A DNA stretch of 35,834 nt from Thermoguttaceae bacterium (GCA_017939795.1 JAGBAA010000051.1:1-35834), one strand, 5' to 3'; positions 14,036-23,827 are shown, counted from the stretch's first letter. Notes: generated by a model from the letters alone, not told the origin. Program-made: numbers and translations.

Positions 14036-16663
14036 TTAATTTGCGGAAACACTTCCCGTTTTCGCAATCCTCAGCGGGCCGACGAAAAGCCAGCTCGTGT
14101 GGTCGGAAACATTCTGGAGTTCCGTCACTCGGACCTGAATGCGGCAGGAAGAGTCCGTTTCCGAAGCGCGTTCCACCGGGAAAACGCACCAGTCTTTTGC
14201 GTTCGGATCCGCAAGATCACGCGACCAGACGACTTTTCCGTTCACCAGGATCTCGATCTTCCGGACATTCCGGTACTTGTGGTCGATCCGCGTGTCCGTG
14301 AGGAAAAGTTCCGCCTGAAGCGGTCCGCCCGCGTCTGAAAACGCTCCGAGATCCACCGTCTGCTCGATCCACCCGGCGTCTCCGGATTTCGTTTTCGTGT
14401 GCCGCGGGACCATCACGGCGGCCAGCGTCGGCATGGCGATCCCCTCACGGCGGAATTTTCCGACCCGGTACGGTCCCGTCGTCTGGGAAACCTCCGTTTT
14501 CCATGAATCTGCCGGGATGACCTGAAGCGCGTCCTGAATATTCGGTTTTGAAAGCGTGTCGAAAAGTGCCGCGAAATTCCCTTCGACCGGTGCGTCCTGG
14601 AATGGGAAGATCTCCTTCACGTGCAGATGGGTCAGTTTTTCCCACTCAGCCTTCCGCTTCTCGAGTTCCGCTGCCTTCCGTTCCGCCACGGTCTTTCCCG
14701 CAGCAAGACGCGCACGCCAGATGTCCAGGACCGGCTCGATGTCTTTCAGTTCCTGGAGAGCCTCTGAAAGTTTCGCGAGCTGCGGCGAGACTGTTTCATG
14801 AACGCGGGCAAGGTACGCATTCGCCGCCTCTTCACCTTTTTCCATCGCCAGCGCGGCTGCCGTCTGCTCAAAATTCGCGAATTCGTATTCCGGGTAGTCC
14901 AGCTCCGCCTGGATCCGCGCGAAACGCAGCGAAGTGCGCATCGGCTCAATATACTGGTACTCCAGCCGTTCCGCGTCCAGTGCCGTTTCCGTCGGTCCCT
15001 TTTCCGCAAGTTCCGCGGCCATTTCGTCCAGCTGGGCGAGCAGTTCCAGTGCACGTTCCCGATTTTCCGGACTCTTCAGACGCACCAGTCCATTGTCCGG
15101 CGTGCGGAAACTCCAGTTTCGCGGCAAAATGTAGAGCGTCTTGAGTTCCGCGTACGTTTCGTCAAATTTCCGAATCAGCTCGACCTGACCCGGTCCCCAG
15201 ACGAAGGAGTAGATCGAATCGCGCAGATGCGGCCAGTCGCAGTTTTCCGGATTCCACGCCCAGTGCCCGAACATGGTGATGGCGTACTCCGACGGCCACC
15301 CGCCGCACATGGCCCAGAGATTCACGTGGTCCACGTGCTGCGCCGCGTCGCGGATCTTTTCAAATTCAGGATAGCCCCAGCCCGGCGTGATGGGAAGCAG
15401 ATTCATGTACGAGGGCAGACCGTTCTTCCGCTGTGTCGTCAAAATCGCCGAAGAGTGCATAAACCCCGCCTTCGGGTCCGGATACTTCGTCTCGCAGTAG
15501 TTGAACCACCACGCGACTTTCTTTTTCAGTCCGATCTTGCGCGCAAGTTCGGCATCCGCGGCGCACGGGACCCGCGTAAAGATCCACGTCGCTTCATTGA
15601 ATGTCTCGATCTGTGCCATGCGGCGGTTCAGCGGAAGGTCAATGTTCTGGTACTCACGCAGCCCCGGCGTAAAGAGGACATCGTGCCCTTTCAGCCCCTT
15701 TTTCCGCATGTACTCTGCCGCGTATTCCGCGAGACGGACCGGATCGGAACCGCCTCCCGTGTCGTCCATCGAGATCCAGATCCCATCGCAGCCGAGATCC
15801 AGAAGTTCATCGAAAGTCTGCGTCAGGAGACCGTAGCGGTTTTCCGGGAGATTACACGACGCCACGCCGTAAACGTACATTCCGCGGCGATGGCATTCCG
15901 CCAGGAGTTTCTTAGCGAGTTCCGCATCGATCGGCTGACCGGGAGGGCACCCCATCGACGCTTTGCGCGGCGGCATCGTGAGCGTTTCCTTCACGCGCGG
16001 ATTATCGCGATAGTCCGCGAAGTTGATCCGTGCGTGAACGTATGCATCCAGCTGCCCCGGCGCGAGCTGGTGCGCCATGACTGAATGCGGACGCCCGCGC
16101 CACGGAATGGAGGGCCAGTCACGAACTTTTGCTTCTGCGATCTGAACTTTTCCCGTGACCGGATTTTTCGAAATCAGTCCGAAAGCCGCTTCACAGGCGT
16201 AGATCAAACCCGGAGCGTCGGTTCCCTGAAGGTGGATCCGGGTCCCTTTTTCGACTGTCTCAAACCAGATCCGGAAGCCGTTGGCGACACTTTCTCCGTC
16301 ATGTTTTACCGCATTAGGATCCACTGTAAGCACGAACGCCAGTTTCGAGCCATTTTTTTCCAGAGTTTCACTTTCCGCGATCGGCAGTTCCACACGAAAA
16401 CGGTTTCGGATGAGTGTCTGGAGCCGTTCCGCGGCGTACTGTCCTGTATCTCCCGGTGCAGCCGGCAGAATGATCGAGGCAGACTGCGCATTTTCAAGCG
16501 TCAGCGTTTCTCCCGAGGCGCGATATTCCCGCGGGATCGGGCAGATAGGACAGACGCTTTCCGCCTGTGCCGCAAAGGAGGTGAAGAACAAAAGAAAAAG
16601 CAGGAGAGCTGAAAAAAGACCTGTGGGATGTTTCCCGCAAACAAAAACGAAAATCGATTTCAT
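14036..16663 (-). CDS. Exported GH84-like (GH20-related) glycoside hydrolase
   Basis: An 875-residue secreted enzyme. The signal peptide ends at AAQA (residue 34). Residues about 40-170 form a GH20b-type N-terminal domain (IPREYRASGETLTLENAQS, YAAERLQTLIRNRF, LIYACEAAFGLI). The barrel contains DGIWISMDD with the adjacent pair D300-D301, as in GH84 beta-N-acetylglucosaminidases (substrate-assisted O-GlcNAcase/hyaluronidase-type enzymes). Further along, WWFNYCETKYPD and the WAWNPENCDW stretch fit family-like positions. A helical, coiled-coil-like section (about 570-680) and a C-terminal beta domain (about 720-860, with DHTSWLFVGPL) may bind sugar. Start 16663 has GAGGA before it. The promoter is at 16790-16817. 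The next two exported genes follow in the same direction, suggesting a small secreted degradation set. The exact substrate is unproven; the distance to characterised GH84 members is considerable. Confidence 0.8.
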   Translation of the reverse strand: MKSIFVFVCGKHPTGLFSALLLFLLFFTSFAAQAESVCPICPIPREYRASGETLTLENAQSASIILPAAPGDTGQYAAERLQTLIRNRFRVELPIAESETLEKNGSKLAFVLTVDPNAVKHDGESVANGFRIWFETVEKGTRIHLQGTDAPGLIYACEAAFGLISKNPVTGKVQIAEAKVRDWPSIPWRGRPHSVMAHQLAPGQLDAYVHARINFADYRDNPRVKETLTMPPRKASMGCPPGQPIDAELAKKLLAECHRRGMYVYGVASCNLPENRYGLLTQTFDELLDLGCDGIWISMDDTGGGSDPVRLAEYAAEYMRKKGLKGHDVLFTPGLREYQNIDLPLNRRMAQIETFNEATWIFTRVPCAADAELARKIGLKKKVAWWFNYCETKYPDPKAGFMHSSAILTTQRKNGLPSYMNLLPITPGWGYPEFEKIRDAAQHVDHVNLWAMCGGWPSEYAITMFGHWAWNPENCDWPHLRDSIYSFVWGPGQVELIRKFDETYAELKTLYILPRNWSFRTPDNGLVRLKSPENRERALELLAQLDEMAAELAEKGPTETALDAERLEYQYIEPMRTSLRFARIQAELDYPEYEFANFEQTAAALAMEKGEEAANAYLARVHETVSPQLAKLSEALQELKDIEPVLDIWRARLAAGKTVAERKAAELEKRKAEWEKLTHLHVKEIFPFQDAPVEGNFAALFDTLSKPNIQDALQVIPADSWKTEVSQTTGPYRVGKFRREGIAMPTLAAVMVPRHTKTKSGDAGWIEQTVDLGAFSDAGGPLQAELFLTDTRIDHKYRNVRKIEILVNGKVVWSRDLADPNAKDWCVFPVERASETDSSCRIQVRVTELQNVSDHTSWLFVGPLRIAKTGSVSAN

Positions 16664-16789
16664 GATATTTTCCTCGAAATACGAAATGGGGGGGTAAAAC
16701 GGTTTCCAGACAAAATAAAGCTGGCGGCAGGTCCTGTCTGGGACTGTACGCTGCAATAAAATAGAGTACAGATCTACTTTATTTTTCTC

Positions 16790-16817
16790 ATTTTAAGAAA
16801 ATCGGGAGAAATGTCAA
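16790..16817 (-). promoter_or_regulatory. Promoter of the glycosidase unit
   Basis: On the minus strand TTGACA (16817-16812), a 16-bp spacer and TAAAAT (16795-16790). The leader of about 120 nt to 16663 includes a run of seven G on the + strand near 16688. Confidence 0.75.
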
Positions 16818-16966
16818 GACTTTCACGGAAAATTTTTAGAAAAAGACAGGAGGAAACCTGAAATTTCCAGGTCTTGCTTTGGGAACGGGCAAAGCAAAGA
16901 AAACACTTCTGGATCAGCTGAAAAACCATGCTTCGGAATTGCCCGGCAAGGTTCGCGTTGTGCATT
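16818..16966. other. Intergenic stretch without recognisable content
   Basis: Between the glycosidase promoter and the lipoprotein terminator I see only a short minus-strand frame with no ribosome-binding site. Nothing here is supported as a gene. Confidence 0.5.
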
Positions 16967-16998
16967 AAAAAAGCCGGATCGATGGACCCGGCTTTTTA
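16967..16998 (-). terminator. Intrinsic terminator after the lipoprotein gene
   Basis: GCCGG (16973-16977) pairs with CCGGC (16988-16992), extended by A-T pairs on the outside and two inner pairs, and flanked by A run and T run so that it can work both ways. It lies 19 nt after the lipoprotein stop on the minus strand. Confidence 0.85.
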
Positions 16999-17016
16999 TC
17001 ATTGAGGCAGAAAAGA

Positions 17017-17388
17017 CTACTTCAGGTCGAAATCTTTCGTCATGTTTTCCGACACTTCAACTTCCAGCGCGGATTCCAGATTGAATTTTGCCGGAATGTA
17101 GTCTTCGTAGAGTTCAAGATTCGGATCGTCTTTCTTTTTCGGCTTCACGCGCTTCGATCCGGTGATCTGGACCTTCATTTTTCCGGGACGCACCGCACAG
17201 GAGTACGCGCCGTTCACGATGGGAGCGCCATCCGGCGAAAGTGCCGGGTCGGAAGGAACGAATGAGATCGAGCCGGTCTCGACCGGTTTTCCGGCATACG
17301 AGACATTTCCCGTGACGGTAAACCGCTTTTCCTCACCTCCGCCGCAGCCAGCAAGCAGGACGAGAGACAAAATCAGCCATTTTTTCAT
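17017..17388 (-). CDS. Small transthyretin-like lipoprotein
   Basis: A 123-residue lipoprotein. MKKWLILSLVLLAGC has a lipobox with C15 as the acylated residue, so it is anchored in a membrane after signal peptidase II cleavage. The body FTVTGNVSYAGKPVETGSIS and later PGKMKVQITGSKR match the carboxypeptidase-regulatory/transthyretin-like beta-sandwich found in many small planctomycete lipoproteins. The start at 17388 is chosen for the signal peptide and preceding AAGGAAAAG; the longer frame upstream runs through the repeats at 17455-17512 and is not credible. It follows the DUF1559 gene by 140 bp, a pairing common in planctomycetes, and both probably share a transcript ended at 16967. Function is unknown; a cell-surface or pseudopilus accessory role is inferred. 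Confidence 0.88.
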   Translation of the reverse strand: MKKWLILSLVLLAGCGGGEEKRFTVTGNVSYAGKPVETGSISFVPSDPALSPDGAPIVNGAYSCAVRPGKMKVQITGSKRVKPKKKDDPNLELYEDYIPAKFNLESALEVEVSENMTKDFDLK

Positions 17389-17454
17389 TTTTTCTTTTCC
17401 TTTTCTTTTCTGATCTTTTTTTCGGTCTGTGGGATCCTCGGAATCGTCCGGGTG

Positions 17455-17512
17455 CCGTTTCGAAACCGTTTCGGAACTCTTTCGGAACTCTTTCGGAACT
17501 CTTTCGAAACGG
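17455..17512. repeat. 11-bp tandem triplet framed by an 11-bp inverted repeat
   Basis: TTTCGGAACTC is repeated three times head to tail (17469-17501). The outer flanks CCGTTTCGAAA (17455-17465) and TTTCGAAACGG (17502-17512) are exact reverse complements. The whole lies in the gap between the DUF1559 gene and the lipoprotein gene and would fold as a stem with a repetitive loop in their transcript. Confidence 0.9.
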
Positions 17513-17528
17513 CAGGATCTCAAAATAT

Positions 17529-18473
17529 TTACTCGAGTCCTCCTTCCGTCTCGCTGCCGTTTCTGCTTCCGACCGCGTGCCAGACTTCAAGGTCTACGCC
17601 ATTGGCGACGAACTTAACGGAACTGTCGCAGCTGGACGCATGAACGCCTCCTGTATGGAAAGACCGAGCCGAAACCACGACGTTGGTTCCCGTGGAAGTT
17701 CCTGGTGAGGTCTCCGTACTGACGCAGTAATTGTGCCGGTCCGGCTGTCGAGTGTTCGGCTGGTAGAGCGTTGAAAAATGCACGCCGGCATGCCGCCCAT
17801 TATAGTATCGTCCGCGAACGTCTTCTTTTCCGGACCCCACCGTACCGTCTTCCACAAGAAGGATCTCGCTGAAGAAGAGTGTGTTGGAAAGTCCGTCTCT
17901 GATCGAACTGAGTGTGATCCCCTTGACTGCCGGAAAGACGCCGTTGAGCTTCGCGCTTTGCTCCGGTCCGCCTTCGTTGAAGTACCTATTCCCGCCGTTC
18001 CCCATGTAGTTGCCGTGGAATCCCTGCTGATTATTGGAACCCGAGCCGTTGCTCGTTTTCGAGCGAACGATTTCGTCCGGACAGATAAACGACGGCACGA
18101 TGACTTCCTTCCCCGGGAGGTTCGTGTAGTCGTAGGCTCCCGTGCGCTGGTCCGCATAGTAGTGGGCCTGGATCTGTGCGTAAAGTGCACCCTGTTCCAC
18201 ATACGGCAGCGTGTTCCAGAACCACGTGCGGCGTACCCAATCATCCGGTGCCGTACTGTCGATGTAAACGCCGACGCCCGCAGGCAGGGAACGCTGATTG
18301 GTTTCGTGATTCAGCATCGCGATCGAGACCTGCTTCAGATTGTTCTTGCACTGCATTGCCCGTGCTGCTGCCCGCGCCTGCTGGACCGCCGGAAGCAGAA
18401 GACCGACCAGCATTCCGATGATCGCGATGACGACCAGAAGCTCAACGAGCGTAAAGCCGGAGTTTTTTTTCAT
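17529..18473 (-). CDS. DUF1559 prepilin-like protein
   Basis: A 314-residue protein of the planctomycete DUF1559 (SBP_bac_10) family. The N terminus is a type IV prepilin signal: cleavage would fall after G6 in MKKNSGFTLVE, followed by a hydrophobic helix (LLVVIAIIGMLVGLLLPAV). The DUF1559 hallmark QARAAARAMQCKNNLKQVSIAMLNHE follows. The C-terminal H-X9-DG-type signature is present as FHTGGVHASSCDSSVKFV, with DS in place of the usual DG. Such proteins occur in dozens of copies per planctomycete genome and are thought to be pseudopilus-like surface components. The start at 18473 is preferred to 18488 because the prepilin leader starts there and a GGGGGGG purine block precedes it. Its promoter is at 18528-18556; the lipoprotein gene is downstream. 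Confidence 0.93.
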   Translation of the reverse strand: MKKNSGFTLVELLVVIAIIGMLVGLLLPAVQQARAAARAMQCKNNLKQVSIAMLNHETNQRSLPAGVGVYIDSTAPDDWVRRTWFWNTLPYVEQGALYAQIQAHYYADQRTGAYDYTNLPGKEVIVPSFICPDEIVRSKTSNGSGSNNQQGFHGNYMGNGGNRYFNEGGPEQSAKLNGVFPAVKGITLSSIRDGLSNTLFFSEILLVEDGTVGSGKEDVRGRYYNGRHAGVHFSTLYQPNTRQPDRHNYCVSTETSPGTSTGTNVVVSARSFHTGGVHASSCDSSVKFVANGVDLEVWHAVGSRNGSETEGGLE

Positions 18474-18527
18474 TTTCCCCCCCATCAAGTTTTCTGTTGG
18501 TATTTTTTTTCATTTCCCCTGAGAGAT

Positions 18528-18556
18528 ACTATACTTCGGACACCGATTTTTGTCAA
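18528..18556 (-). promoter_or_regulatory. Promoter of the DUF1559 gene
   Basis: On the minus strand TTGACA (18556-18551), a 17-bp spacer and TATAGT (18533-18528), close to consensus. The leader is about 50 nt. Confidence 0.8.
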
Positions 18557-18826
18557 GAATTCTGAATGATTTTTTTACTAAAATGTGGATTTTTTTAGAA
18601 ATTTTTCGTGATTCATGGGATCGGAGAGCTTTACGGGATGCGGAAGACGGCGCATTGAGTAACGCGGTGTTTCAGAAAAAAAGGAGACCGCGGCTCCAGC
18701 AGACCTTCCGTTTTTTCTTTTCCGAAAAGATCAGAAAGAATCCGAAAAAGAAACGCGGGGACTGTTGAGGCAGCGGTCTCGGAATGGATGCGGCGGATTT
18801 TCCATGAGGCGGAGTTCGCCGGGGAT
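18557..18826. other. Intergenic region after clpB
   Basis: No gene is visible. A minus-strand GGAG...CTCC stem with a following run of T (about 18676-18700) could be a weak clpB terminator, but the stem is only about four pairs and lies over 120 nt past the stop. AT-rich sequence next to the DUF1559 promoter fills the rest. Confidence 0.4.
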
Positions 18827-21472
18827 TCATTGGAGCTCGAAAACATACATTTCACGCTGGAAATCGACCTTGACGCGGAGTCCTTCGACCGTCTTTTCCT
18901 TCAGGAGCCGGATCGCAAGCGGGTTCTCGATGCGCTGCTGAATGACACGCTTGAGCGGCCGCGCTCCGTAGACCGGATCGTATCCTTCTTCTGCGACAGC
19001 TCGGACTGCCGCCGGAGATGCCTCGAAAGTGATCCCGTGTTCCGCGAGCCGTTTTTCCAGCAGACGAAGCTGGATCTGCACGATGTCTCCGATCTGCTCT
19101 TTGCCGAGCGGATGGAAAATGATCGTCTCATCCACACGATTCAGGAATTCGGGAAGGAAAACTTCCTGCAGTGCATGGCGTGCTGCTCCCTGGATCTCGA
19201 TGTCCGGTGCTCCGGCCGCGGTGAGTTCCTGAATGTCGCGGCTTCCAATGTTTGACGTCATGACGATGATCGTGTTGGAAAAATCGACGGTGTGCCCCTG
19301 ATTGTCGCTCAGCCTTCCATCATCCAGGACCTGGAGCAGAATGTTGAAGACATCGCGGTGTGCTTTTTCCACTTCGTCCAGCAAAATCACGCAGTACGGA
19401 CGGCGTCGGACTGCTTCGGTGAGTCGGCCGCCTTCTTCGTATCCGACATATCCGGGAGGCGCACCGATCAGCCGGCTGACCGTGTGCCGTTCCATGAATT
19501 CCGACATGTCGAGCCGGACCATGGCGTTTTCGTCGTCGAACATGACTTCAGCCAGTGCTTTGCAGAGTTCCGTCTTTCCGACTCCGGTGGGTCCCAGGAA
19601 AATGAAGGAACCGATCGGCCGGTTTTCCGCCTGGATCCCGGCTCGGCTTCGGCGCACGGCATTCGAGACGGCGTTGACGGCATCGTCCTGCCCCACGACA
19701 CGCAGATGGAGACGCTTTTCCAGCTCAAGAAGCTTTTCGCGTTCCGTTTCCATCATGCGCGAGACCGGGATCCCCGTCCACGCACTGACGACTTCCGCGA
19801 TCTCTTCCGGACCGACTTCCTTTCGGAGAAGACGGCGTTTTCCGCTTTCCTTTTCGCTCTCTTCAAGTTCTTCCTGCTCCGCAGACGCTTTTTCCAGCTG
19901 TGCGCCAAGCTGCTTGCAGAGAAGATCCAGCTCGTAGAGTTTCTGGAAATCCTTCTCGTTCGGAATGTTGCCCATCGACTGCCGGTTTCTGATCTCCGCG
20001 TTGAGCATGTCGCGCTCATGCTCCGCTGCCGTAAGCTGATTCTGGATCGCCTGCGTATCGACGACGCCGGCCTTTTCCAGCTCCCACTGACGGCGAAGTT
20101 CCGCAAGCTCTTCCCGTTTTTCGCGCATTTCGCTTTCGATCTCCGAAAGGCGTACTTTGGCGTGCTCTTCCGTTTCATCCGCAAGCTGACGCGCCGCAAG
20201 TTCCAACTGAACGAGCTTTCGCTGGATCTGGTCGATCGGTTCCGGAACGCTTTCCAGCTCCATGGCGAGCCGAGACGTTGCTTCGTCCATCAGGTCGATC
20301 GCCTTGTCCGGAAGGAAACGCTCCGTAATGTAGCGGCTGGAGAGTTTCGCGGCGGCGACCAATGCGGAATCCTTGATCTTGACCCCTTTATGGTGCGCCT
20401 CGTACCGCGGTTTCAGGCCGCGCAGGATGGAGATCGTGTCCTCAACGGTCGGTTCCCCCACCATGACGGGTTGGAAACGGCGTTCCAGTGCCGGGTCCTT
20501 CTCGATGTACTTGCGGTACTCATCCAGCGTCGTTGCGCCGACACACTGCAGTTCACCGCGTGCCAAAGCCGGTTTCAGAAGATTCGCGGCATCTGATCCG
20601 CCTTCCGCTTTTCCGGCTCCGACGACCGTATGCAGCTCGTCGATGAAGAGGATGATGCTGCCGTTGGATTCCTGGACTTCACGCAGTACTGCCTTGAGCC
20701 GCTCTTCAAATTCGCCCCGGAACTTCGCTCCGGCCACGAGCGCCCCCATGTCCAGCGCGATGACGGAGTGGTTTTTGAGAGACTGGGGAACGTCCGATTC
20801 CACGATACGCAGTGCCAAACCTTCCGCGATGGCCGTTTTTCCGACTCCCGGCTCGCCGATGAGGACTGGATTGTTTTTGGTGCGGCGGGAAAGTACCTGA
20901 ATGACGCGGCGGATCTCGGAATCGCGTCCGATGACCGGGTCAAGTTTCCCCTCGCGGGCACGCTTTACCAGGTCGATCCCGTAGCGTTCGAGTGCGGCGA
21001 ATTTGCCCTCCGGATTCTGGTCCGTCACCCGCTGGGAACCGCGAAGAGGAGCGAGTGCAGCGAGAAGTTTTTCCGGCGAAAGCTGCGCGATCTTCAGGAC
21101 CTCCTGCGCTCCGGAAGGAACTTTCGCACACGCGAGAAGCAGATGTTCGGTAGAGACGAATTCGTCCTTCATTTTCTCCGATTCGTTCAGTGCTGTCTGC
21201 AGAACGCTCTGCAGATCCCGGCTCAGGCCGATCTCGCCGCCGCTGATCTTCGGCAAAGAATGAAGTTCCGCTTCCGCAATGGCGCGGAGCTGCTCTTTTC
21301 GGACGTTCAGGTGCTCGAGCAGCATTTCGACGATCCCGCCGTTTTCCTGGAGAAGAGCCGTGAGGAGGTGAAGTGCCGTCACTTCGGGATTTCTGGCCGA
21401 AGAGGCCGTCTGCTGTGCATTGGCGAGTGCTTCCTGAGATTTCGCCGTCAATTTGTTCAGATTGAACATCAT
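18827..21472 (-). CDS. clpB: ATP-dependent chaperone ClpB (disaggregase)
   Basis: An 881-residue Hsp100 that, with DnaK, pulls proteins out of aggregates. It has the Clp N domain (1-150, [17 protein letters not shown]), a first AAA+ module with Walker A GEPGVGKT (206-213), a long coiled-coil middle domain (about 410-540, charged Glu/Arg/Leu-rich) characteristic of ClpB rather than ClpA or ClpC, and a second AAA+ module with [10 protein letters not shown]. The C-terminal [18 protein letters not shown] motif closes it. Length is slightly above the common 857-870. The ATG at 21472 has GGAGG seven bases upstream, so the longer frame to 21565 is rejected. It follows dnaK, from which it is separated by a terminator and its own promoter (21545-21573). 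Confidence 0.97.
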   Translation of the reverse strand: MMFNLNKLTAKSQEALANAQQTASSARNPEVTALHLLTALLQENGGIVEMLLEHLNVRKEQLRAIAEAELHSLPKISGGEIGLSRDLQSVLQTALNESEKMKDEFVSTEHLLLACAKVPSGAQEVLKIAQLSPEKLLAALAPLRGSQRVTDQNPEGKFAALERYGIDLVKRAREGKLDPVIGRDSEIRRVIQVLSRRTKNNPVLIGEPGVGKTAIAEGLALRIVESDVPQSLKNHSVIALDMGALVAGAKFRGEFEERLKAVLREVQESNGSIILFIDELHTVVGAGKAEGGSDAANLLKPALARGELQCVGATTLDEYRKYIEKDPALERRFQPVMVGEPTVEDTISILRGLKPRYEAHHKGVKIKDSALVAAAKLSSRYITERFLPDKAIDLMDEATSRLAMELESVPEPIDQIQRKLVQLELAARQLADETEEHAKVRLSEIESEMREKREELAELRRQWELEKAGVVDTQAIQNQLTAAEHERDMLNAEIRNRQSMGNIPNEKDFQKLYELDLLCKQLGAQLEKASAEQEELEESEKESGKRRLLRKEVGPEEIAEVVSAWTGIPVSRMMETEREKLLELEKRLHLRVVGQDDAVNAVSNAVRRSRAGIQAENRPIGSFIFLGPTGVGKTELCKALAEVMFDDENAMVRLDMSEFMERHTVSRLIGAPPGYVGYEEGGRLTEAVRRRPYCVILLDEVEKAHRDVFNILLQVLDDGRLSDNQGHTVDFSNTIIVMTSNIGSRDIQELTAAGAPDIEIQGAARHALQEVFLPEFLNRVDETIIFHPLGKEQIGDIVQIQLRLLEKRLAEHGITFEASPAAVRAVAEEGYDPVYGARPLKRVIQQRIENPLAIRLLKEKTVEGLRVKVDFQREMYVFELQ

Positions 21473-21544
21473 GTCTGTTCCTCCAAATTTCTCAAAAATC
21501 AAAAAGTCTGCAAAAAATGAAGAGTAGCGCGAATATTTAAATCT

Positions 21545-21573
21545 AGTATATTGTCCAGTTTTCAAAAGTCCAA
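21545..21573 (-). promoter_or_regulatory. Promoter of clpB
   Basis: On the minus strand TTGGAC (21573-21568), a 17-bp spacer and TATACT (21550-21545). The -35 box directly overlaps the T-tract of the dnaK terminator. No CIRCE-type inverted repeat is seen. Confidence 0.7.
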
Positions 21574-21610
21574 AAAAACAGCGTCGAACCTCGTTTGAGG
21601 CGCGACGCTG
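21572..21610 (-). terminator. Intrinsic terminator of dnaK
   Basis: On the minus strand CAGCGTCG plus CCTC arms pair across a 2-nt internal mismatch around an AAAC loop (21610-21597 with 21592-21579), followed by seven T. It starts 13 nt after the dnaK stop codon. Confidence 0.88.
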
Positions 21611-21622
21611 AAGGTTTCGGAA

Positions 21623-23551
21623 CTATTTCACTTCAAAATCAGCGTCGATCGTGTCGTCGTCCTGTTTCGGTCCCTGATTCGGAGTTTCACCGCCGAAGGG
21701 GCCCTGCGGACCAGCCTGGGCGCCGGCCGCTCCCTGAGCTGCCTGGGCTTTCTGGTAGAGCTGAGTCGCGAACGCGTGGGACGCCTGTTCCAGAGCACTG
21801 ACGGCCGACTTGATGGCGTCGAGGTCTTCGCCCTTCACGGCTTCACGGACCTTTTCGATCGCGGGGTTGATCGCCGCTTTGTCGGCTTCCGTGACGACGG
21901 ACGCATTGTCCTGCATCATCTTCTCGAGATTCCAGCACATCGATTCCGCCTTGTTGCGTTCTTCCGCCAGTTCACGGCGTTTTTTGTCTTCCTCGGCGTG
22001 GGCTTCCGCTTCACGCTGCATTTTCTTGATCTCTTCATCAGAGAGACCGGAAGACTGCTCGATCCGGACGCTCGTTTCACGATTCGTGCCGAGATCTTTC
22101 GCCGAAACGTTCAGGATGCCGTTCGAGTCGATGTCGAAGCAGACTTCGATCTGCGGAACACCGCGCGGGGCCGCCGGGATGCCGTCGAGGTTGAACTGGC
22201 CGAGGAGCCGGTTGTCGTTGGCCATCGGACGTTCGCCCTGGAAAACGCGGACCGTCACGGCACTCTGATTGTTTTCAGCCGTGCTGAAGACCTGCTTTTT
22301 CGTGGTCGGGATCGTCGTGTTGCGTTCGACCAGGGGCGTCATGACGCCGCCGAGGGTCTCGATGCCGAGTGTCAGCGGGGTGACGTCGAGGAGCAGGATG
22401 TCGTTGACTTCACCGCTGAGGACACCGCCCTGGATCGCGGCGCCGATGGCGACGACTTCGTCCGGATTGACGCCTTTGTGCGGCTCTTTGCCGAAGATCT
22501 TTTTGACGAGTTCCTGGACCATCGGGATTCGGGTGGAACCGCCGACCAGGACGACTTCGTCGATCTCCGAGGCACTCATGTGGGCGTCCTGGAGGCACTG
22601 GTTGACCGGACCGCGGCAGCGTTCGACCAGCAAGCTGACGAGCTGCTCAAACTGAGCGCGCGTGATGTTTTCCATCAGGTGCTTCGGTCCCGTGGCGTCG
22701 GCCGTGATGAACGGAAGGTTGATGCTCGTCGTAGCGGCGGAGCTGAGTTCTTTCTTCGCCTTTTCGCAGGCTTCCTGAAGGCGCTGGAGGGACATCGGAT
22801 CCTTGCGGAGGTCGATGCCGTTGGCGCGCTGGAAATTGTCCGCAACGTAGGTGACCAGCGCATTATCGAAGTCGTCGCCTCCGAGGTGTCCGTCACCGCT
22901 GGTGCTGATGACCTGGCAGACGCCTTCCGCGACGTTCAGGATGGAGACGTCAAACGTACCGCCGCCAAGGTCGAAGACGCAGATCTTCTGCTCTTCTTTT
23001 TTGTCGAGACCGTACGCAAGCGAGGCCGCCGTAGGCTCGTTGATGATTCGCATGACTTCCAGACCGGCGATCTGACCCGCGTCTTTGGTCGCCTGACGCT
23101 GGGCGTCGTTGAAGTACGCCGGGACCGTAATGACCGCCTTGTTCACTTTGTGGCCAAGGTAGGCTTCTGCGGATTCCTTGAGTTTGCGGAGGGTTTTGGC
23201 GGAAATTTCCGGCGGGGTGAATTCCTTGCCGTCCGCCGCGACTTTGACGTAATCTTCCGGGCCGCCGACCACGGAGTACGGGACCGTCTTTTCTTCGTCG
23301 CCGACTTCATTGTGGCGGCGTCCCATGAAACGTTTGATGGAGCTGATCGTGCGCAGCGGGTTGGTGACGGCCTGGCGGCGGGCCAGTTCACCGACGAGCA
23401 CTTCACCGCCGTCCGTGAACGCGACGACGCTCGGCGTCAGGCGGTTGCCTTCCGCGTTGGAAATGACTTTCGGTTCATTTCCTTCCATGACGGCCACGAC
23501 CGAGTTCGTGGTTCCCAAATCGATCCCGATGATTTTTTCTCCCTGTGCCAT
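21623..23551 (-). CDS. dnaK: Molecular chaperone DnaK (Hsp70)
   Basis: A 642-residue Hsp70, the ATP-dependent cytoplasmic chaperone that works with DnaJ, GrpE and ClpB. The ATPase domain starts with [18 protein letters not shown] and holds [31 protein letters not shown] and [13 protein letters not shown]. The substrate domain begins near [17 protein letters not shown]. The C-terminal tail is Gln/Gly/Ala-rich and ends DADFEVK, as in typical bacterial DnaK. The start at 23551 has AAGGAGA six bases upstream. grpE and dnaJ are not adjacent; clpB is the next gene, which agrees with their joint function. The upstream gap holds two dyads (23634-23648 and 23657-23674) that could be regulatory, but no recognisable CIRCE element. 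Confidence 0.98.
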   Translation of the reverse strand: MAQGEKIIGIDLGTTNSVVAVMEGNEPKVISNAEGNRLTPSVVAFTDGGEVLVGELARRQAVTNPLRTISSIKRFMGRRHNEVGDEEKTVPYSVVGGPEDYVKVAADGKEFTPPEISAKTLRKLKESAEAYLGHKVNKAVITVPAYFNDAQRQATKDAGQIAGLEVMRIINEPTAASLAYGLDKKEEQKICVFDLGGGTFDVSILNVAEGVCQVISTSGDGHLGGDDFDNALVTYVADNFQRANGIDLRKDPMSLQRLQEACEKAKKELSSAATTSINLPFITADATGPKHLMENITRAQFEQLVSLLVERCRGPVNQCLQDAHMSASEIDEVVLVGGSTRIPMVQELVKKIFGKEPHKGVNPDEVVAIGAAIQGGVLSGEVNDILLLDVTPLTLGIETLGGVMTPLVERNTTIPTTKKQVFSTAENNQSAVTVRVFQGERPMANDNRLLGQFNLDGIPAAPRGVPQIEVCFDIDSNGILNVSAKDLGTNRETSVRIEQSSGLSDEEIKKMQREAEAHAEEDKKRRELAEERNKAESMCWNLEKMMQDNASVVTEADKAAINPAIEKVREAVKGEDLDAIKSAVSALEQASHAFATQLYQKAQAAQGAAGAQAGPQGPFGGETPNQGPKQDDDTIDADFEVK

Positions 23552-23633
23552 GATTCTCTCCTTTTTGTATTGCTGCTTCAGTTTCGTTGGACTGAAATTT
23601 TAAATTAAATTCTGAATGAGTAGTGAAATTGCC

Positions 23634-23674
23634 GCGGTCCAGGACCGCTTTTGACGTGCATTAGAAAAAATGCA
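23634..23674. promoter_or_regulatory. Two dyads upstream of dnaK
   Basis: GCGGTCC-A-GGACCGC (23634-23648) and TGCATT-N6-AATGCA (23657-23674) lie about 85-125 bp before the dnaK start, in the gap shared with the divergent DUF4175-like gene. The first has a single-base centre, so it is more like a protein-binding site than an RNA hairpin. Neither matches CIRCE. I did not find a convincing dnaK -35/-10 pair. Confidence 0.4.
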
Positions 23675-23796
23675 AAAATCGTGTCGTTTGTATTTTTTTA
23701 TTTTCTTTTTTTGACGAAAATCAGATCCGCCGGAATTTAACGGGGTTTAGTGCGCAGAATTTTGGTGAAATCCGGAGCCATTCCTTTTTCCGCCAC

Positions 23797-23827
23797 TGAC
23801 AAAATGGCAGATTTTGTCATTTTTTTT
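23797..23827 (+). terminator. Strong terminator with no gene before it
   Basis: TGACAAAAT (23797-23805) pairs with ATTTTGTCA (23811-23819) around GGCAG, then eight T (23820-23827). The + strand upstream holds no open frame, so it must end a short RNA or act as an attenuator in the leader of the following gene. A poor promoter candidate (TTGACG near 23709 and AATTTA 17 bp later) precedes it. Confidence 0.65.

Noticed and set aside
16774..16965. 63-codon minus-strand frame before the glycosidase
   Set aside because: It overlaps the glycosidase promoter, lacks a ribosome-binding site, and has a random composition.
21776..23608. Plus-strand open frame of 610 codons opposite dnaK
   Set aside because: Antisense of dnaK often stays open in GC-rich genomes; no independent start or domain is seen.
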